A DNA stretch of 38,085 nucleotides from the NCBI GenBank assembly GCA_903895845.1, contig CAITVK010000107.1, forward strand, positions 1 to 38,085, read 5' to 3'. Positions 7,711 through 16,515 of this stretch are shown piece after piece (within the stretch, counting starts at the first letter, position 1; each line of letters begins with the position of its first letter). The stretch comes from an uncultured Chitinophagaceae bacterium (GTDB taxonomy: Bacteria > Bacteroidota > Bacteroidia > Chitinophagales > Chitinophagaceae). Made by a program: the position numbers and the translations under genes. The notes under the pieces are model-generated. The model made no database searches. It was not told the origin of the DNA and worked only from the letters and a program-made list of their open reading frames with translations.

Positions 7711-9097
7711 GTATTTTTTCTAAAAAGTCATACGTGTAGAGTAATCTATGGACTACATACATCGTTAAAAAGGAATAAAGTACAGTATTGAGGATAAACT
7801 CGAATGATAGCCCCCGCCAAAAAATAGGAAACAGTCCATTGAATACAATTGCCGTACCCAAAAAGTAGCCACCAAACCAACTTTCTGCTATACCACAAAA
7901 CCATTGTAGCGCATAGCCATACAAAAAAAGACTTAGCATTATCCCAAAAATCCCGCCACTCAAGTAACCATCCACAATGTACATGGGCTTGGCAGATACA
8001 TTTGCCAAGTTATTCACCACTCCTGTATCATATACCCTTTGCATCACTAATTGCTCCGTTATTGGTTTATCTTTCCAAGCTACTCTAGGAACCAATACAA
8101 TCAGTGCCTGTTCTACAATCTTGGTTCCATAATACGGGATACGTTTAGGCACGGCGTCTATGTAGGTGGTAAACATGCTTATTTCCGATAGTCTACCAGT
8201 TAAAAAATCCCAGTTACTCTCCTTGCTTTCCAATGCTTTGTTTAATGCCTCATTGCGAATCTCCGTAACACTTTTTATGTCCGCATCACTTACCAACCCC
8301 CTGAATGTATTCACATAAATGGGCACAATAAAAAAACAGAAATAAATGAGCGGCAACCCTGCAATTAATATTGCCTTTCGGTAAAAAGGATACATAAATA
8401 TACAAAACAAGAGAATACTTACTATTACTGGTTCTTTAAAGCCAGATATCAAGGTAGAGAAAAAGCTGTAGAAGTAAAAAGTACCAGCAAAAATGATTAA
8501 GCTTCTATCTTTCTTTATAATGGCGTAACAGAAGGCATAAGTACCACTTAAAAAGAACAGGTTATTCAACTGTTCTACCAATTGAGACATCCCTGGAATA
8601 AATCTGATTGCAAAAGACCCTATAAAAACCAAAACGGTAAACCATAATAAAAAGACACTCCAATCGAGGTCTTCCCTTACTTTATACTGTTGTTTTACCA
8701 AACTGATAGACCGGCTATACATTCCTATCAGTAGAAAAATGTGCCCTAACAGGTAGTATCGTTGCGCCCCTGCAATCTGATCGACCTTTACCATGTCTAC
8801 ATAATAATTCTTTGTCCAGACAAAGTCCCTCATTCCCAAAGAATCTAGAAAGTAAAAGATAGAGGAGCAAAAATTAAACCCACAAAATATGATTTGTATG
8901 ATAAATATTGGACGCATTAATTGTTGCATGATAGGCAAATCACTCGGGAGTGGTGCTATAAAGCCAGTCAGTGAAAGATAAAACAAGAAAAAGCTACCCA
9001 ACCAAGCTGTCAAGTAAGACAGTATCGGATCGACTTGCAAGAAGAACGCAAGTGCCAGAGGTAAAAACAAGGTTACATATTTTACACCATTATTCAT
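7679..9097 (-). CDS. wzy: Wzy-like O-antigen/polysaccharide polymerase
   Basis: The 472-residue protein is almost entirely hydrophobic, with about 11-13 predicted membrane segments. A larger soluble loop (roughly residues 255-340) contains NTFRGLVSD, then LTGRLSEISMF, then an Arg/Lys-rich stretch ending PRVAWKDKP. This size and layout fit Wzy-type polymerases, which join flipped repeat units at the periplasmic face. It is the only polymerase candidate in the window. It overlaps the downstream XYAG1-like GT by 32 nt and lies 1 nt after the upstream GT4. It may be the family called exosortase-Y-associated Wzy-like protein; a profile search would decide. Confidence 0.8.
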   Translation of the reverse strand: MNNGVKYVTLFLPLALAFFLQVDPILSYLTAWLGSFFLFYLSLTGFIAPLPSDLPIMQQLMRPIFIIQIIFCGFNFCSSIFYFLDSLGMRDFVWTKNYYVDMVKVDQIAGAQRYYLLGHIFLLIGMYSRSISLVKQQYKVREDLDWSVFLLWFTVLVFIGSFAIRFIPGMSQLVEQLNNLFFLSGTYAFCYAIIKKDRSLIIFAGTFYFYSFFSTLISGFKEPVIVSILLFCIFMYPFYRKAILIAGLPLIYFCFFIVPIYVNTFRGLVSDADIKSVTEIRNEALNKALESKESNWDFLTGRLSEISMFTTYIDAVPKRIPYYGTKIVEQALIVLVPRVAWKDKPITEQLVMQRVYDTGVVNNLANVSAKPMYIVDGYLSGGIFGIMLSLFLYGYALQWFCGIAESWFGGYFLGTAIVFNGLFPIFWRGLSFEFILNTVLYSFLTMYVVHRLLYTYDFLEKIHDDSPDSAIL

Positions 9098-9098
9098 A

Positions 9099-10271
9099 CT
9101 AAATGTTCCTCCATTCTTTCAACATACAATTGGCTGTATGATCTAGTCCCCAATCTTTAATAATTTTTCTACTTTCATTTCCCATCTCCAATAAAGCATC
9201 TTTATCAGGAATTTTTTTTATTATCTCCACTAGATTTTTGTGATTATTGCTTTCAAATATCCACCCATTTACATTATCAATCACCAAATCCTTTCCACAT
9301 CCAACTTTATTACTAACAATTATGACTTTACCGCTTGCCATCGCTTCATTTACAGCCAAGCCCCATGTTTCTCCTGGGCCCTTAGATGGCAAACAAAATA
9401 CATCTGCAAATTGATACCATATTGGCATCATTGATTGATTTTGAAACCCAACAAAATGGATGAACTCACTCTTACCTGAATTTCTTGCTGTTTCCTTCAA
9501 TCTTTGCTCTTCCTCTCCGTTCCCCACAAAAACTAGATGTATTTTCTCAGTAACTGCATCTACAAAAGCATTTAAAAGTAATAGCGGATTCTTTTTACTT
9601 TCAAACTTTCCTGCGAATAGTATGATTCTATCCAAATTAGAAAGAGAAAGGGATTTTATGAGTTCATCTACTTTATCACTAAAATCAATTGCATATCGGG
9701 TATTGTCAATAGAATGTGGTGAAAAAACTAACTGAGATTCCTTCAATAAAGCCCATTTAAAATAAGCTTTTGATTCCTTTCCAACATAAAAAGCTTTATC
9801 AACATGACTATACACCCAAATTAAAAAGATTCGCCTTAAAAAGTTTTTGGCTTTTCCTGCAAAACCACTCGCATAATTATCCAGTAAGGTAGAATCTCCC
9901 CTGAAGTAAAGAGGAATTTTTCCTTTAAAATACCTCAACACTTTCAAATGACTACGATATCCCCAACCAATAACCAAAATGGCAGCCGGGTTATAATCTA
10001 GTAGTTCTTTTATTATTGTAGGATTCCTGATGCCTTTAAAGTGATGACTACCTGGTACTGTTGAAGTATTTTCTAAATATTGATAGTCATATCCTTCTAA
10101 TAATGGAACATCCCACTGGACTTTTTTACCAAACCCTGGATCGTACTTTTCCACCGAATCTTTGCCCCAGGTATAAAATACTTTCAGCTCAATCCCTTGG
10201 GCAAGGAGCTTAAACAGGGGCGCATAATACTGAATGGGATGCGAAGTAACTATTGCTACCCTCTTGACCAT
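9099..10271 (-). CDS. Family 4 glycosyltransferase
   Basis: This 390-residue GT-B enzyme begins VAIVTSHPIQYYAPLF, an N-terminal signature seen in GT4 enzymes of exopolysaccharide clusters. The donor-binding domain shows FAGKFESKKNP at 219-229, FVGNGEEE near 248-255, and GETWGLAVNEAMASG at 300-314, including the usual E-x7-E-like motif. It transfers a sugar to the lipid-linked intermediate at the cytoplasmic membrane face; the sugar is not predictable. The ATG overlaps the previous stop by one base (TAATG), and the Wzy gene begins one base after its own stop. Confidence 0.87.
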   Translation of the reverse strand: MVKRVAIVTSHPIQYYAPLFKLLAQGIELKVFYTWGKDSVEKYDPGFGKKVQWDVPLLEGYDYQYLENTSTVPGSHHFKGIRNPTIIKELLDYNPAAILVIGWGYRSHLKVLRYFKGKIPLYFRGDSTLLDNYASGFAGKAKNFLRRIFLIWVYSHVDKAFYVGKESKAYFKWALLKESQLVFSPHSIDNTRYAIDFSDKVDELIKSLSLSNLDRIILFAGKFESKKNPLLLLNAFVDAVTEKIHLVFVGNGEEEQRLKETARNSGKSEFIHFVGFQNQSMMPIWYQFADVFCLPSKGPGETWGLAVNEAMASGKVIIVSNKVGCGKDLVIDNVNGWIFESNNHKNLVEIIKKIPDKDALLEMGNESRKIIKDWGLDHTANCMLKEWRNI

Positions 10272-11545
10272 TAATTTACAACCATATTAAATAATTCAAC
10301 TTGTCTCTTTGTCATTTCCTTGGCACTATACTTTTCAAATATGCTCCAGTCGGTATCAATACTAAAGGTATTTGCTTGAATTGATTTCAATAGGTTATCC
10401 AGCGTTTTATAAACAGCCTGAGTGCTATCCTCAAGCGTACAAACCTTTCCCGCACCTGTTTCCTCCAGAATATTTTTTGCGCTACTAGAGGGATGAAAAA
10501 CACCCATCAGCGGCTTCTTTGCCAATATATAAGGATAGAGTTTAGAAGCAGTATAGGCAGGATCGTCAGAACCCGGAATAAACAACAAGTCGGCTTTTAA
10601 CAACAGTGATAATCCTTCAAAATAGGGTACCCTATCCGTGTATTCTGTTACATAGCTTCCAATTCCTTCTTTTTCAGCAACAGGGACTATAGTTTTATTC
10701 CCTTGTCCTTTTGGCGCATAGCTGGTACCAATAAATACAAATCGAAACTGATTGTACAATTCTGGCTGTTCTTTAAGTCCTGTTTTAAAAGCAGAAAAAA
10801 CTAAAGAAAGGGCTGGTTGCATATCAAATCCACCTCGGCCTACATAAACTATATTTTTATGAGTCCTATCGTTTATAGTAATGGCAGACCTTATCTCTTT
10901 TGCAATCTCCAAATCGTTCGTAAATGCCCCAAATGTGATTACGCTGGTTGGCTTATCCATCAAATTTACATATCGATTTCTAAGTTCTGTTATGTACGCT
11001 TCTGAAACACTTATCAACCCATCACAACCCCTCATTGCAACTGGCTCAAGGTATTTATTAAGGTTGTAGGAAAACCAATACTTAGGTGGTCTTTCATTTT
11101 TTGGTTTGTCCTGATAATAAGTTGAATGCCAAGGATCTTGCATATCTATTAAATACGGAATTTTGAAACGCCACTTCCAATATCTACCCAATATCAACAC
11201 GGGAAACTGTGTAGTAGAAAAGTAAATCAACTGAAAAGAATCTCTTTTTAAAAGCGCATTTACCTTTTTAAAATAAAAGTATAAAGATCGCAATGCCAAA
11301 GCACCTAAGCCTACTTTTCTTGTCCACTTGCTAGAAAGCGCCCTGACCTTAATTACCTCTAATCCGTTGGGCAAAGAATTCAACAACAATGGTTCTTCTA
11401 CGCCTTCTACATACTTTTCATCCACCGAAACTACTGTTGGTTTCCAACCAAAGTCTTCAAAATACCATACGCTTTGTCTTACCCGGTGCATGTCGGCTGC
11501 ATTAATGGGCGGGAAGTGGGGTGATATGATGAGCAATTTCTTCAA
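10271..11545 (-). CDS. GT4-like glycosyltransferase
   Basis: The 424-residue protein begins KKLLIISPHFPPINAADMHR, a GT4 N-terminal motif for nucleotide-sugar GTs of the WcaI/Fut kind. It has a central IVYVGRGGFDMQPAL strand near 233, and a donor-site region FIPGSDDPAYTASKLYPYI near 325. The donor site uses DDPAYTASK instead of the common EGFGLxxxEA, like other members of this divergent branch. The start is TTG at 11545: no ATG exists between it and an in-frame TAG further upstream, and the next internal Met (residue 19) would remove the first beta strand. It is the first gene of block II, directly below the long array-B gap. Confidence 0.78.
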   Translation of the reverse strand: MKKLLIISPHFPPINAADMHRVRQSVWYFEDFGWKPTVVSVDEKYVEGVEEPLLLNSLPNGLEVIKVRALSSKWTRKVGLGALALRSLYFYFKKVNALLKRDSFQLIYFSTTQFPVLILGRYWKWRFKIPYLIDMQDPWHSTYYQDKPKNERPPKYWFSYNLNKYLEPVAMRGCDGLISVSEAYITELRNRYVNLMDKPTSVITFGAFTNDLEIAKEIRSAITINDRTHKNIVYVGRGGFDMQPALSLVFSAFKTGLKEQPELYNQFRFVFIGTSYAPKGQGNKTIVPVAEKEGIGSYVTEYTDRVPYFEGLSLLLKADLLFIPGSDDPAYTASKLYPYILAKKPLMGVFHPSSSAKNILEETGAGKVCTLEDSTQAVYKTLDNLLKSIQANTFSIDTDWSIFEKYSAKEMTKRQVELFNMVVN

Positions 11546-11990
11546 TATTGATCTTAAAAATGGATTCCGCTTCTTATTTTGCTTCTGTTTTTCGTAGCAC
11601 TATTTATTTTATTCTCTTCTCACAATTGCAAATACGTGCTTAACCAGATTTTGTTTGTGATTAAATACAAAGATTAACCTGATAGTTTTTTTAAAATGTA
11701 CTACTTGGAAATTATTGCCTGCTACTCTAGAATTATTGAATCTTACAATCGCTTTATTGCATCTTACATTGACATTATTGCGTCTGACAATAGCATTATT
11801 GCATCTTGCAGTAACATTATCGGGTCTGACAATGGAATTATTGCACCTAACAATGGAATTATTGAATCTTGCATTGTCCTTTCGCCATCTCGCAGTAGAA
11901 AAACCCTCTTTGACATAAAAAAAACGTTATGAATACTGAAAATGGTTGATAAACCACCTTTCATTTGGCACATTTTTGAAATGCAGCAGC
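11546..11990. other. Untranslated gap between blocks II and III
   Basis: This is the longest gap in the window (445 bp). It contains array B (11711-11878). Three short frames stay open through the array (two plus, one minus), but only because its period is divisible by three; none starts or ends like a real gene, so I call no CDS. A 5-bp hairpin, TGGTT-TATC-AACCA on the minus strand (11943-11956), followed by TTTTC, lies 35 nt after the stop of the acyltransferase at 11991 and could be a weak terminator. No recognisable promoter was seen before the TTG at 11545. Confidence 0.7.
11711..11878. repeat. Tandem array of eight units with exact 21-bp period (array B)
   Basis: Units begin at 11711, 11732, 11753, 11774, 11795, 11816, 11837 and 11858, every one 21 bp after the last; a decayed ninth follows at 11879. 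The consensus starts ATTATTGCATCT and ends TACAATGGA. The ATTATTG core is kept in six of eight units, with TTTATTG and ATTATCG in the other two. ATTG at unit positions 4-7 and CAAT at 15-18 are complementary, so half-sites alternate every 11 and 10 bp. Translated on the plus strand it would read as heptapeptides (IIASYNR, IIASDNS, IIGSDNG), but the neighbouring frame is open too, which argues that the frames are a by-product of the period. Confidence 0.92.
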
Positions 11991-13085
11991 CTAATTTCTT
12001 CTAACAATAAACTTTTTTTCAGTATAAAAATGACTTAGATAAGCCACCAAAACACTTGCGAACACGCCTAAGAATGCCAAGTAAAAACTATGTGGCAATT
12101 GATTGTAATATCTCAGATAGATGCTTGTCAAAAAGGCCTGAATTGGAAAATGTATGATATAAAGGGTGTAAGAAAATCCGCTAAAAAATCGGAAACGTCC
12201 AATTAGGCTATTTATTGCATTCTTAATAAGAGACTTATTGTCTGATAATAAGAATATAAATACAGGCAATAGACCTATACCAAAACCAAAATCGCTGATA
12301 TAATCATTGTATTTTCCTTGCAGGATTAAGCTAATGGGCAACAAAATGAGCAGGATATTGAGTAATTTAAAGAACTTAATCCTCTCTGACAATACATCAG
12401 CAATGTAAGCACCAATACACCAGGTAGGCAAATACAAAAAGGTTTCTATCCAGAAATATTGCCGGTTAAAATTTAGATAATATAAAATGAGCGAAGCTGC
12501 TAGAACCAGGATATAGCCCAAATAAATCTTTTTTCTATTTATCAGTAATAATAGAGGATATACCATATAAATCCACCATTCTACCCTTAAAGACCACAAC
12601 GGAAAATTATTTCCTGCAACATAGAAAAAGGGAGTAGTAATGAAAGTGAGGTTTGCGACTATTGTTTTAACAGAAAGATTGTCAGGGTAAGGCAGTCGAA
12701 AAAAGAACATTGATGTTAATGCCAAAATGACCATCAACAGCATACAAAAAATCAGAGGCGGAAAGATTCTTCTGACCCTGTTTTTTATATACCCCGCCAA
12801 GTTAAACTTAAAATTGTCGGAACCCTGTATTGAGTGTGCTTGTTTGTAATGAATAACCAAGCCAGATAATACAAAAAATAAGGTAACAGCTTCTGAACCG
12901 TACTTGAAAATGGAAAAGAAATACAAACATGCCTTGTCGAAATGATTATACAAATCTGGATGCTTTAAGTATCCTGTGTAATAACTTTCCCAACATACAA
13001 GTCTGGCATGGTGAAATACTACATATAACGCAGCTAATCCTCTTAACCCATCTAATATCTCAAATCTTTCTTTGTGCGTTTTCAA
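11991..13085 (-). CDS. Acyltransferase-3 family membrane O-acyltransferase
   Basis: This 364-residue multi-pass protein has the acyltransferase-3 (OafA/NodX-like) signature: EILDGLRGLAALYVVFHHAR at 9-28 with the key His pair at 25-26, GSEAVTLFFVLSGLVIHY near 63-80, and the basic RVRRIFPPL. About ten membrane helices follow. The family transfers acetyl or other short acyl groups to sugars, usually across the inner membrane. The start is TTG at 13085, whose bases form a 4-nt TTGA overlap with the upstream TGA stop, as ATGA overlaps do elsewhere in the locus. It is the last gene of block III before the array-B gap. Confidence 0.88.
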   Translation of the reverse strand: MKTHKERFEILDGLRGLAALYVVFHHARLVCWESYYTGYLKHPDLYNHFDKACLYFFSIFKYGSEAVTLFFVLSGLVIHYKQAHSIQGSDNFKFNLAGYIKNRVRRIFPPLIFCMLLMVILALTSMFFFRLPYPDNLSVKTIVANLTFITTPFFYVAGNNFPLWSLRVEWWIYMVYPLLLLINRKKIYLGYILVLAASLILYYLNFNRQYFWIETFLYLPTWCIGAYIADVLSERIKFFKLLNILLILLPISLILQGKYNDYISDFGFGIGLLPVFIFLLSDNKSLIKNAINSLIGRFRFFSGFSYTLYIIHFPIQAFLTSIYLRYYNQLPHSFYLAFLGVFASVLVAYLSHFYTEKKFIVRRN

Positions 13086-14302
13086 CCCAACTTATTTGAA
13101 ATTATGGTTAAAAATTTAGTGGACTCCATTTCCCAGTTATACTTGTCTATTGCCAATTGAGCTGCTTTAGTTTTGCATTCCCTTAAAGCCACTCTATTAT
13201 TAAAAAGATACGCTATCTGAGACGCTAATTCTTCCGTATTTCCAATCTTGTAAACGAAGCCGACACCCTTGTTTTCCTCAACAAACGCTTTTTGGGCTGC
13301 TGTATCAGAGGCAATTATTGCCAACCCTGAAGTGAGGTAGGAAAAAATTTTGTTGGTCAAACAAATATTTCTGTTTGATGGACTTCGCAGTTCTAAGGCA
13401 AGTCCAATATCAAACTGTGCGGAGAACCTAAAGATTTCTTCGGGAAGAATAGGTTTGTAGAAATACAATTGTTTTCTCCTTTTTGCCAACAAATTATAAA
13501 AATAATCTTTGCTTTCTTCACTACTATTCCCCAATAAGTGCAATTCGATAGCTTCGTTGTCAAGTATATTCAACGCTTCAACTACATCTTCTAATCCTCT
13601 GTTCTGACCAATTGTTTGAGAGAACCAAAAAAGTTTCAACTTGCCATCAACCCTTTCCTTCGGGTTCTGTATATATTTCTCTTCAAATAAATTATTAATA
13701 ATTATTGGATTCAACTGTGTATATAAATGCTGATAAGCTTCTGCTATCAATGGACTAGCGGCAGTTGTATAGGCACATTGCGACAAATACTTATCTTCTA
13801 GAAAAGAGGCAATTCTATAGGTAAAATCTACAGGTGAATCAGCAACTTCTTGCCTATGAAAATCTTCAGCATCAAATCCACATTTTGCCTTGTGGTATTT
13901 TGCAGCTTTTACAGCTACTGGCAAAGCAGCGAGATTATGAGCGATATAAAAGTGTGCTTTAATTGATTTTGCTTTTTGCAGCAACTCAACCGAAGCACGT
14001 CCCTTTGCCATTTCTGCTATTCCAAAATTAAACGTCAGTTTGTTAGCTATTAGGGTAACGAGTTTGAACCTAAGCTTGGTCCAAAAATAAATCAGCTTGT
14101 TTTGATAGGGGGATCCACCTGCCAATATTGGCTTCCAGGATACATTGGCAAACAGTTGCTGATCCATTTCCCAAGCCCAATTTGTCCAAAAGGAATAAAT
14201 CACAGTAACATCATATCCCTTCTTGGTTAAGGCATTTGCTTCTTTTACCAAACGAGGGTTTACTGATGGTTGTCCTGAGGATATAAGGACTATTTTTTTC
14301 AC
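13082..14302 (-). CDS. GT4-like glycosyltransferase
   Basis: The 406-residue protein starts KKIVLISSGQPSVNPRLVKEA, a GT-B N-terminal motif of Bacteroidota exopolysaccharide GTs. It has an AHNLAALPVA segment near 140, LFWFSQTIGQNRGLEDVVEAL near 225, and a donor region with LELRSPSNRNICLTNKIF near 310, in place of the standard EGFGxxxxEA. It probably adds a sugar to the lipid-linked unit. The start is GTG at 14302, forming a GTGA overlap with the upstream acyltransferase stop. It is sandwiched between two acyltransferase-3 genes with overlaps on both sides, so the three are very likely co-translated. Confidence 0.78.
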   Translation of the reverse strand: MKKIVLISSGQPSVNPRLVKEANALTKKGYDVTVIYSFWTNWAWEMDQQLFANVSWKPILAGGSPYQNKLIYFWTKLRFKLVTLIANKLTFNFGIAEMAKGRASVELLQKAKSIKAHFYIAHNLAALPVAVKAAKYHKAKCGFDAEDFHRQEVADSPVDFTYRIASFLEDKYLSQCAYTTAASPLIAEAYQHLYTQLNPIIINNLFEEKYIQNPKERVDGKLKLFWFSQTIGQNRGLEDVVEALNILDNEAIELHLLGNSSEESKDYFYNLLAKRRKQLYFYKPILPEEIFRFSAQFDIGLALELRSPSNRNICLTNKIFSYLTSGLAIIASDTAAQKAFVEENKGVGFVYKIGNTEELASQIAYLFNNRVALRECKTKAAQLAIDKYNWEMESTKFLTIISNKLG

Positions 14303-15474
14303 GACTTCTTAAAGAATTGAATTACTCTCTTTTGAAAATAGTGTTCAAGAAGAATACTCAGTGAGGTTGCCACAATTACTATTAAAATAATATTGGGAAT
14401 CACTACATCAGGCATTAGCCTACCAAATAAAAATACAATAGGCATATGAATAAGGTAAAGTGCATAACTAATTGAAGCTATAAAAAGCATTACTCTTTCA
14501 CCACTTCGTAAGATTTTCTTTATGAAAACCTCTACTTTACTATTTAGTAAAATAAGTGACAGCAAAGGAATAGATAAATAAAGAATACGACTTATTAATA
14601 AAGACCTTGAATACCTCATTGATAAATAAGCGGCAATCAGGTATACTGGTAGATAATGCCAATGCGTTAAATTGATTTCTTTTTGAGATGAGGTGCTTTT
14701 ATTGCCACAATTTAAGGAAAAAATAAAAATTGGGGCACAGACTATTGCGGTAGCCAAGTATGTGACAATGTCATAATAGTTGGAACTAAGTTGTAACCTG
14801 TTGATTAAAGGAATCATGCTAAAGGCAAAAACTGCAGTAGAGAAATTGGTTTTGAATAGATGTTTAAACTCATAGATAAAATAACCAAAAAGCCAAAGAG
14901 TTGAAAAAGACAACATTAATACAAAATATGAAACAATAATACTGGAAATGGGTACATAATAAAAATAAACAGCTACCATCGACAGAACAATCCACCCAAG
15001 CAACCACTTAGCTTGATTTTTTCCAATTGTGAGAGAATAAACAATATAAAAGAACACTTCGAAGCTTAGGCTCCATGCAACAGCTATGGTTGCTAGAGGT
15101 GTTGTAAGTAATCCGTGTAAAGTAGCAACAAAGAAAAAGGTGCCAATGTAGTTGCTTGTATTATTTGAGTGAAAATGGGTAATAACATCTATGCCTATAG
15201 ACAATAAAATGCAGGTGTAATAGATTGGAAGAATTCGTATTGCTCTTTTTTTTAGAAAAGTACTCGTGTTTTGAGCATTTTTTTTAACTGTGTGATTAAT
15301 GACAACCCCTGATAAGAGAAAAAAGATTATTACCGCTTCTGTTCCCCACGCTCCGATGGATTGCAGAGCTGCTCCTTTATGTTGTTCTAAATAAGGTAAT
15401 TTGCCAATGATGTGATTAACAAATACTGCCAAAGCAGCACAAGCCCTCAGGTATTCCAGATACTTATATTTCAC
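14299..15474 (-). CDS. Acyltransferase-3 family membrane O-acyltransferase
   Basis: This 391-residue multi-pass protein has EYLRACAALAVFVNHIIG at 7-24 (likely catalytic His at 21), GTEAVIIFFLLSGVVINH at 44-61 and the basic KKRAIRILPIYY, all standard acyltransferase-3 landmarks. About ten further hydrophobic helices follow, ending in a basic tail. Expected role: O-acylation of the polysaccharide at the inner membrane. The start is GTG at 15474, overlapping the previous GT4 gene by 11 nt; there is no in-frame ATG nearby. It is distinct in sequence from the acyltransferase at 11991, so it may act on another position or sugar. Confidence 0.87.
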   Translation of the reverse strand: MKYKYLEYLRACAALAVFVNHIIGKLPYLEQHKGAALQSIGAWGTEAVIIFFLLSGVVINHTVKKNAQNTSTFLKKRAIRILPIYYTCILLSIGIDVITHFHSNNTSNYIGTFFFVATLHGLLTTPLATIAVAWSLSFEVFFYIVYSLTIGKNQAKWLLGWIVLSMVAVYFYYVPISSIIVSYFVLMLSFSTLWLFGYFIYEFKHLFKTNFSTAVFAFSMIPLINRLQLSSNYYDIVTYLATAIVCAPIFIFSLNCGNKSTSSQKEINLTHWHYLPVYLIAAYLSMRYSRSLLISRILYLSIPLLSLILLNSKVEVFIKKILRSGERVMLFIASISYALYLIHMPIVFLFGRLMPDVVIPNIILIVIVATSLSILLEHYFQKRVIQFFKKS

Positions 15475-16507
15475 TTGAAAGTTTCTTATTTTTAAATAAA
15501 TCCAGATAATCTTTCGCTATCACCTCTACATCAAACCTACTTTTTGCTCGCTCTCTGCAATTGGAACGATCAATATTTGAAACTTTACCCAACGCTTCCA
15601 TGGCTTCTGCAAGTGTATCAACTAAAAAACCAGTAACTCCCTCTTCCACTACTTCTGGAACCGACCCTCTCTTATATCCAATTACCGGCGTACCGCAAGC
15701 CATTGCTTCCGCCATTACCATTCCAAATGGTTCATCCCATTCTATCAGCATAAGCAGGGCGGCACATTTACCGAGATAGTCATTTTTTTCCTCATCATTC
15801 AGTGGCCCAACATATTGTATCTGTGTACCATCTACATGAGGTTTTACCTCCGTTTCAAAATAGATCTGCTCCTCCTTTACATGCGAAATATTACCTGCTA
15901 TAATGAGTTTTCTGCCCGTTTTCTTTGCCAATGCAATGGCATTATGGCATCCCTTGATTTTATCCAGTCTGCTCAAAAATATGAGAGGTGCATCATCTTC
16001 AACAGATGATTGCAAAGTGTATATACTAAAATCAATGGCATTGTACACTGTCTTCCAAACCCCAGCTACATTGCCTGTAGAAACCAAATAGTTACTGCAA
16101 CCGGTAAAAATTAAATTTTTATTGGGTTTAGCACAAATCTTCTCGATATTTCTGGAGGTAACAACCCTACCATAAGTCATTATTTTCTGAACCGGCTTAT
16201 TCAAAATAGGAATTAAGTAGATCAATCTTCCAAAATTGTGAATCAGATCATATTCTCCATATTTAAAGTAGAGGTACTTCCAAGCCACAAAAACTTCCCA
16301 AAGTGATTGAATCTTGCTTTTGGGCAACCCGTTCTTGCCAAAATGGATTGTTTTGCCTGAACAATAGGAATCAGGCCCTGCTAGGATGGTAACAGAATGC
16401 CCCATTTGGATATACTGTTCTGCAAACATATAGACCAAGCGTTCGTGCCCTCCATATAGTTTTGGGGGAACGGAAACACCCGGATCCATTAGTAAAAGAA
16501 TTTTCAA
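15464..16507 (-). CDS. Family 4 glycosyltransferase
   Basis: This 347-residue GT4 has a PPKLYGGHERLVYMFAE loop at 14-30 that resembles the PxxYGGxE motif of many retaining GT4 enzymes. It also has FLSRLDKIKG near 175, EPFGMVMAEAMACGTPVIG near 258-276, and GSVPEVVEEGVTGFLV just after. These are textbook GT4 donor-site features, so this is among the most secure GT calls here. The start is TTG at 16507, 8 nt after the previous stop; an internal ATG at codon 7 is possible but would cut the first beta strand. Confidence 0.9.
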   Translation of the reverse strand: MKILLLMDPGVSVPPKLYGGHERLVYMFAEQYIQMGHSVTILAGPDSYCSGKTIHFGKNGLPKSKIQSLWEVFVAWKYLYFKYGEYDLIHNFGRLIYLIPILNKPVQKIMTYGRVVTSRNIEKICAKPNKNLIFTGCSNYLVSTGNVAGVWKTVYNAIDFSIYTLQSSVEDDAPLIFLSRLDKIKGCHNAIALAKKTGRKLIIAGNISHVKEEQIYFETEVKPHVDGTQIQYVGPLNDEEKNDYLGKCAALLMLIEWDEPFGMVMAEAMACGTPVIGYKRGSVPEVVEEGVTGFLVDTLAEAMEALGKVSNIDRSNCRERAKSRFDVEVIAKDYLDLFKNKKLSSEI

Positions 16508-16515
16508 GTGTTTGT

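Noticed and set aside
11696-11973. Small plus- and minus-strand reading frames across array B encoding heptapeptide repeats
   Set aside because: Two plus frames and one minus frame are open at once, which follows from a 21-bp period lacking stops; there is no start context, no family resemblance, and array A with the same period is full of stops. Kept only as an alternative explanation.
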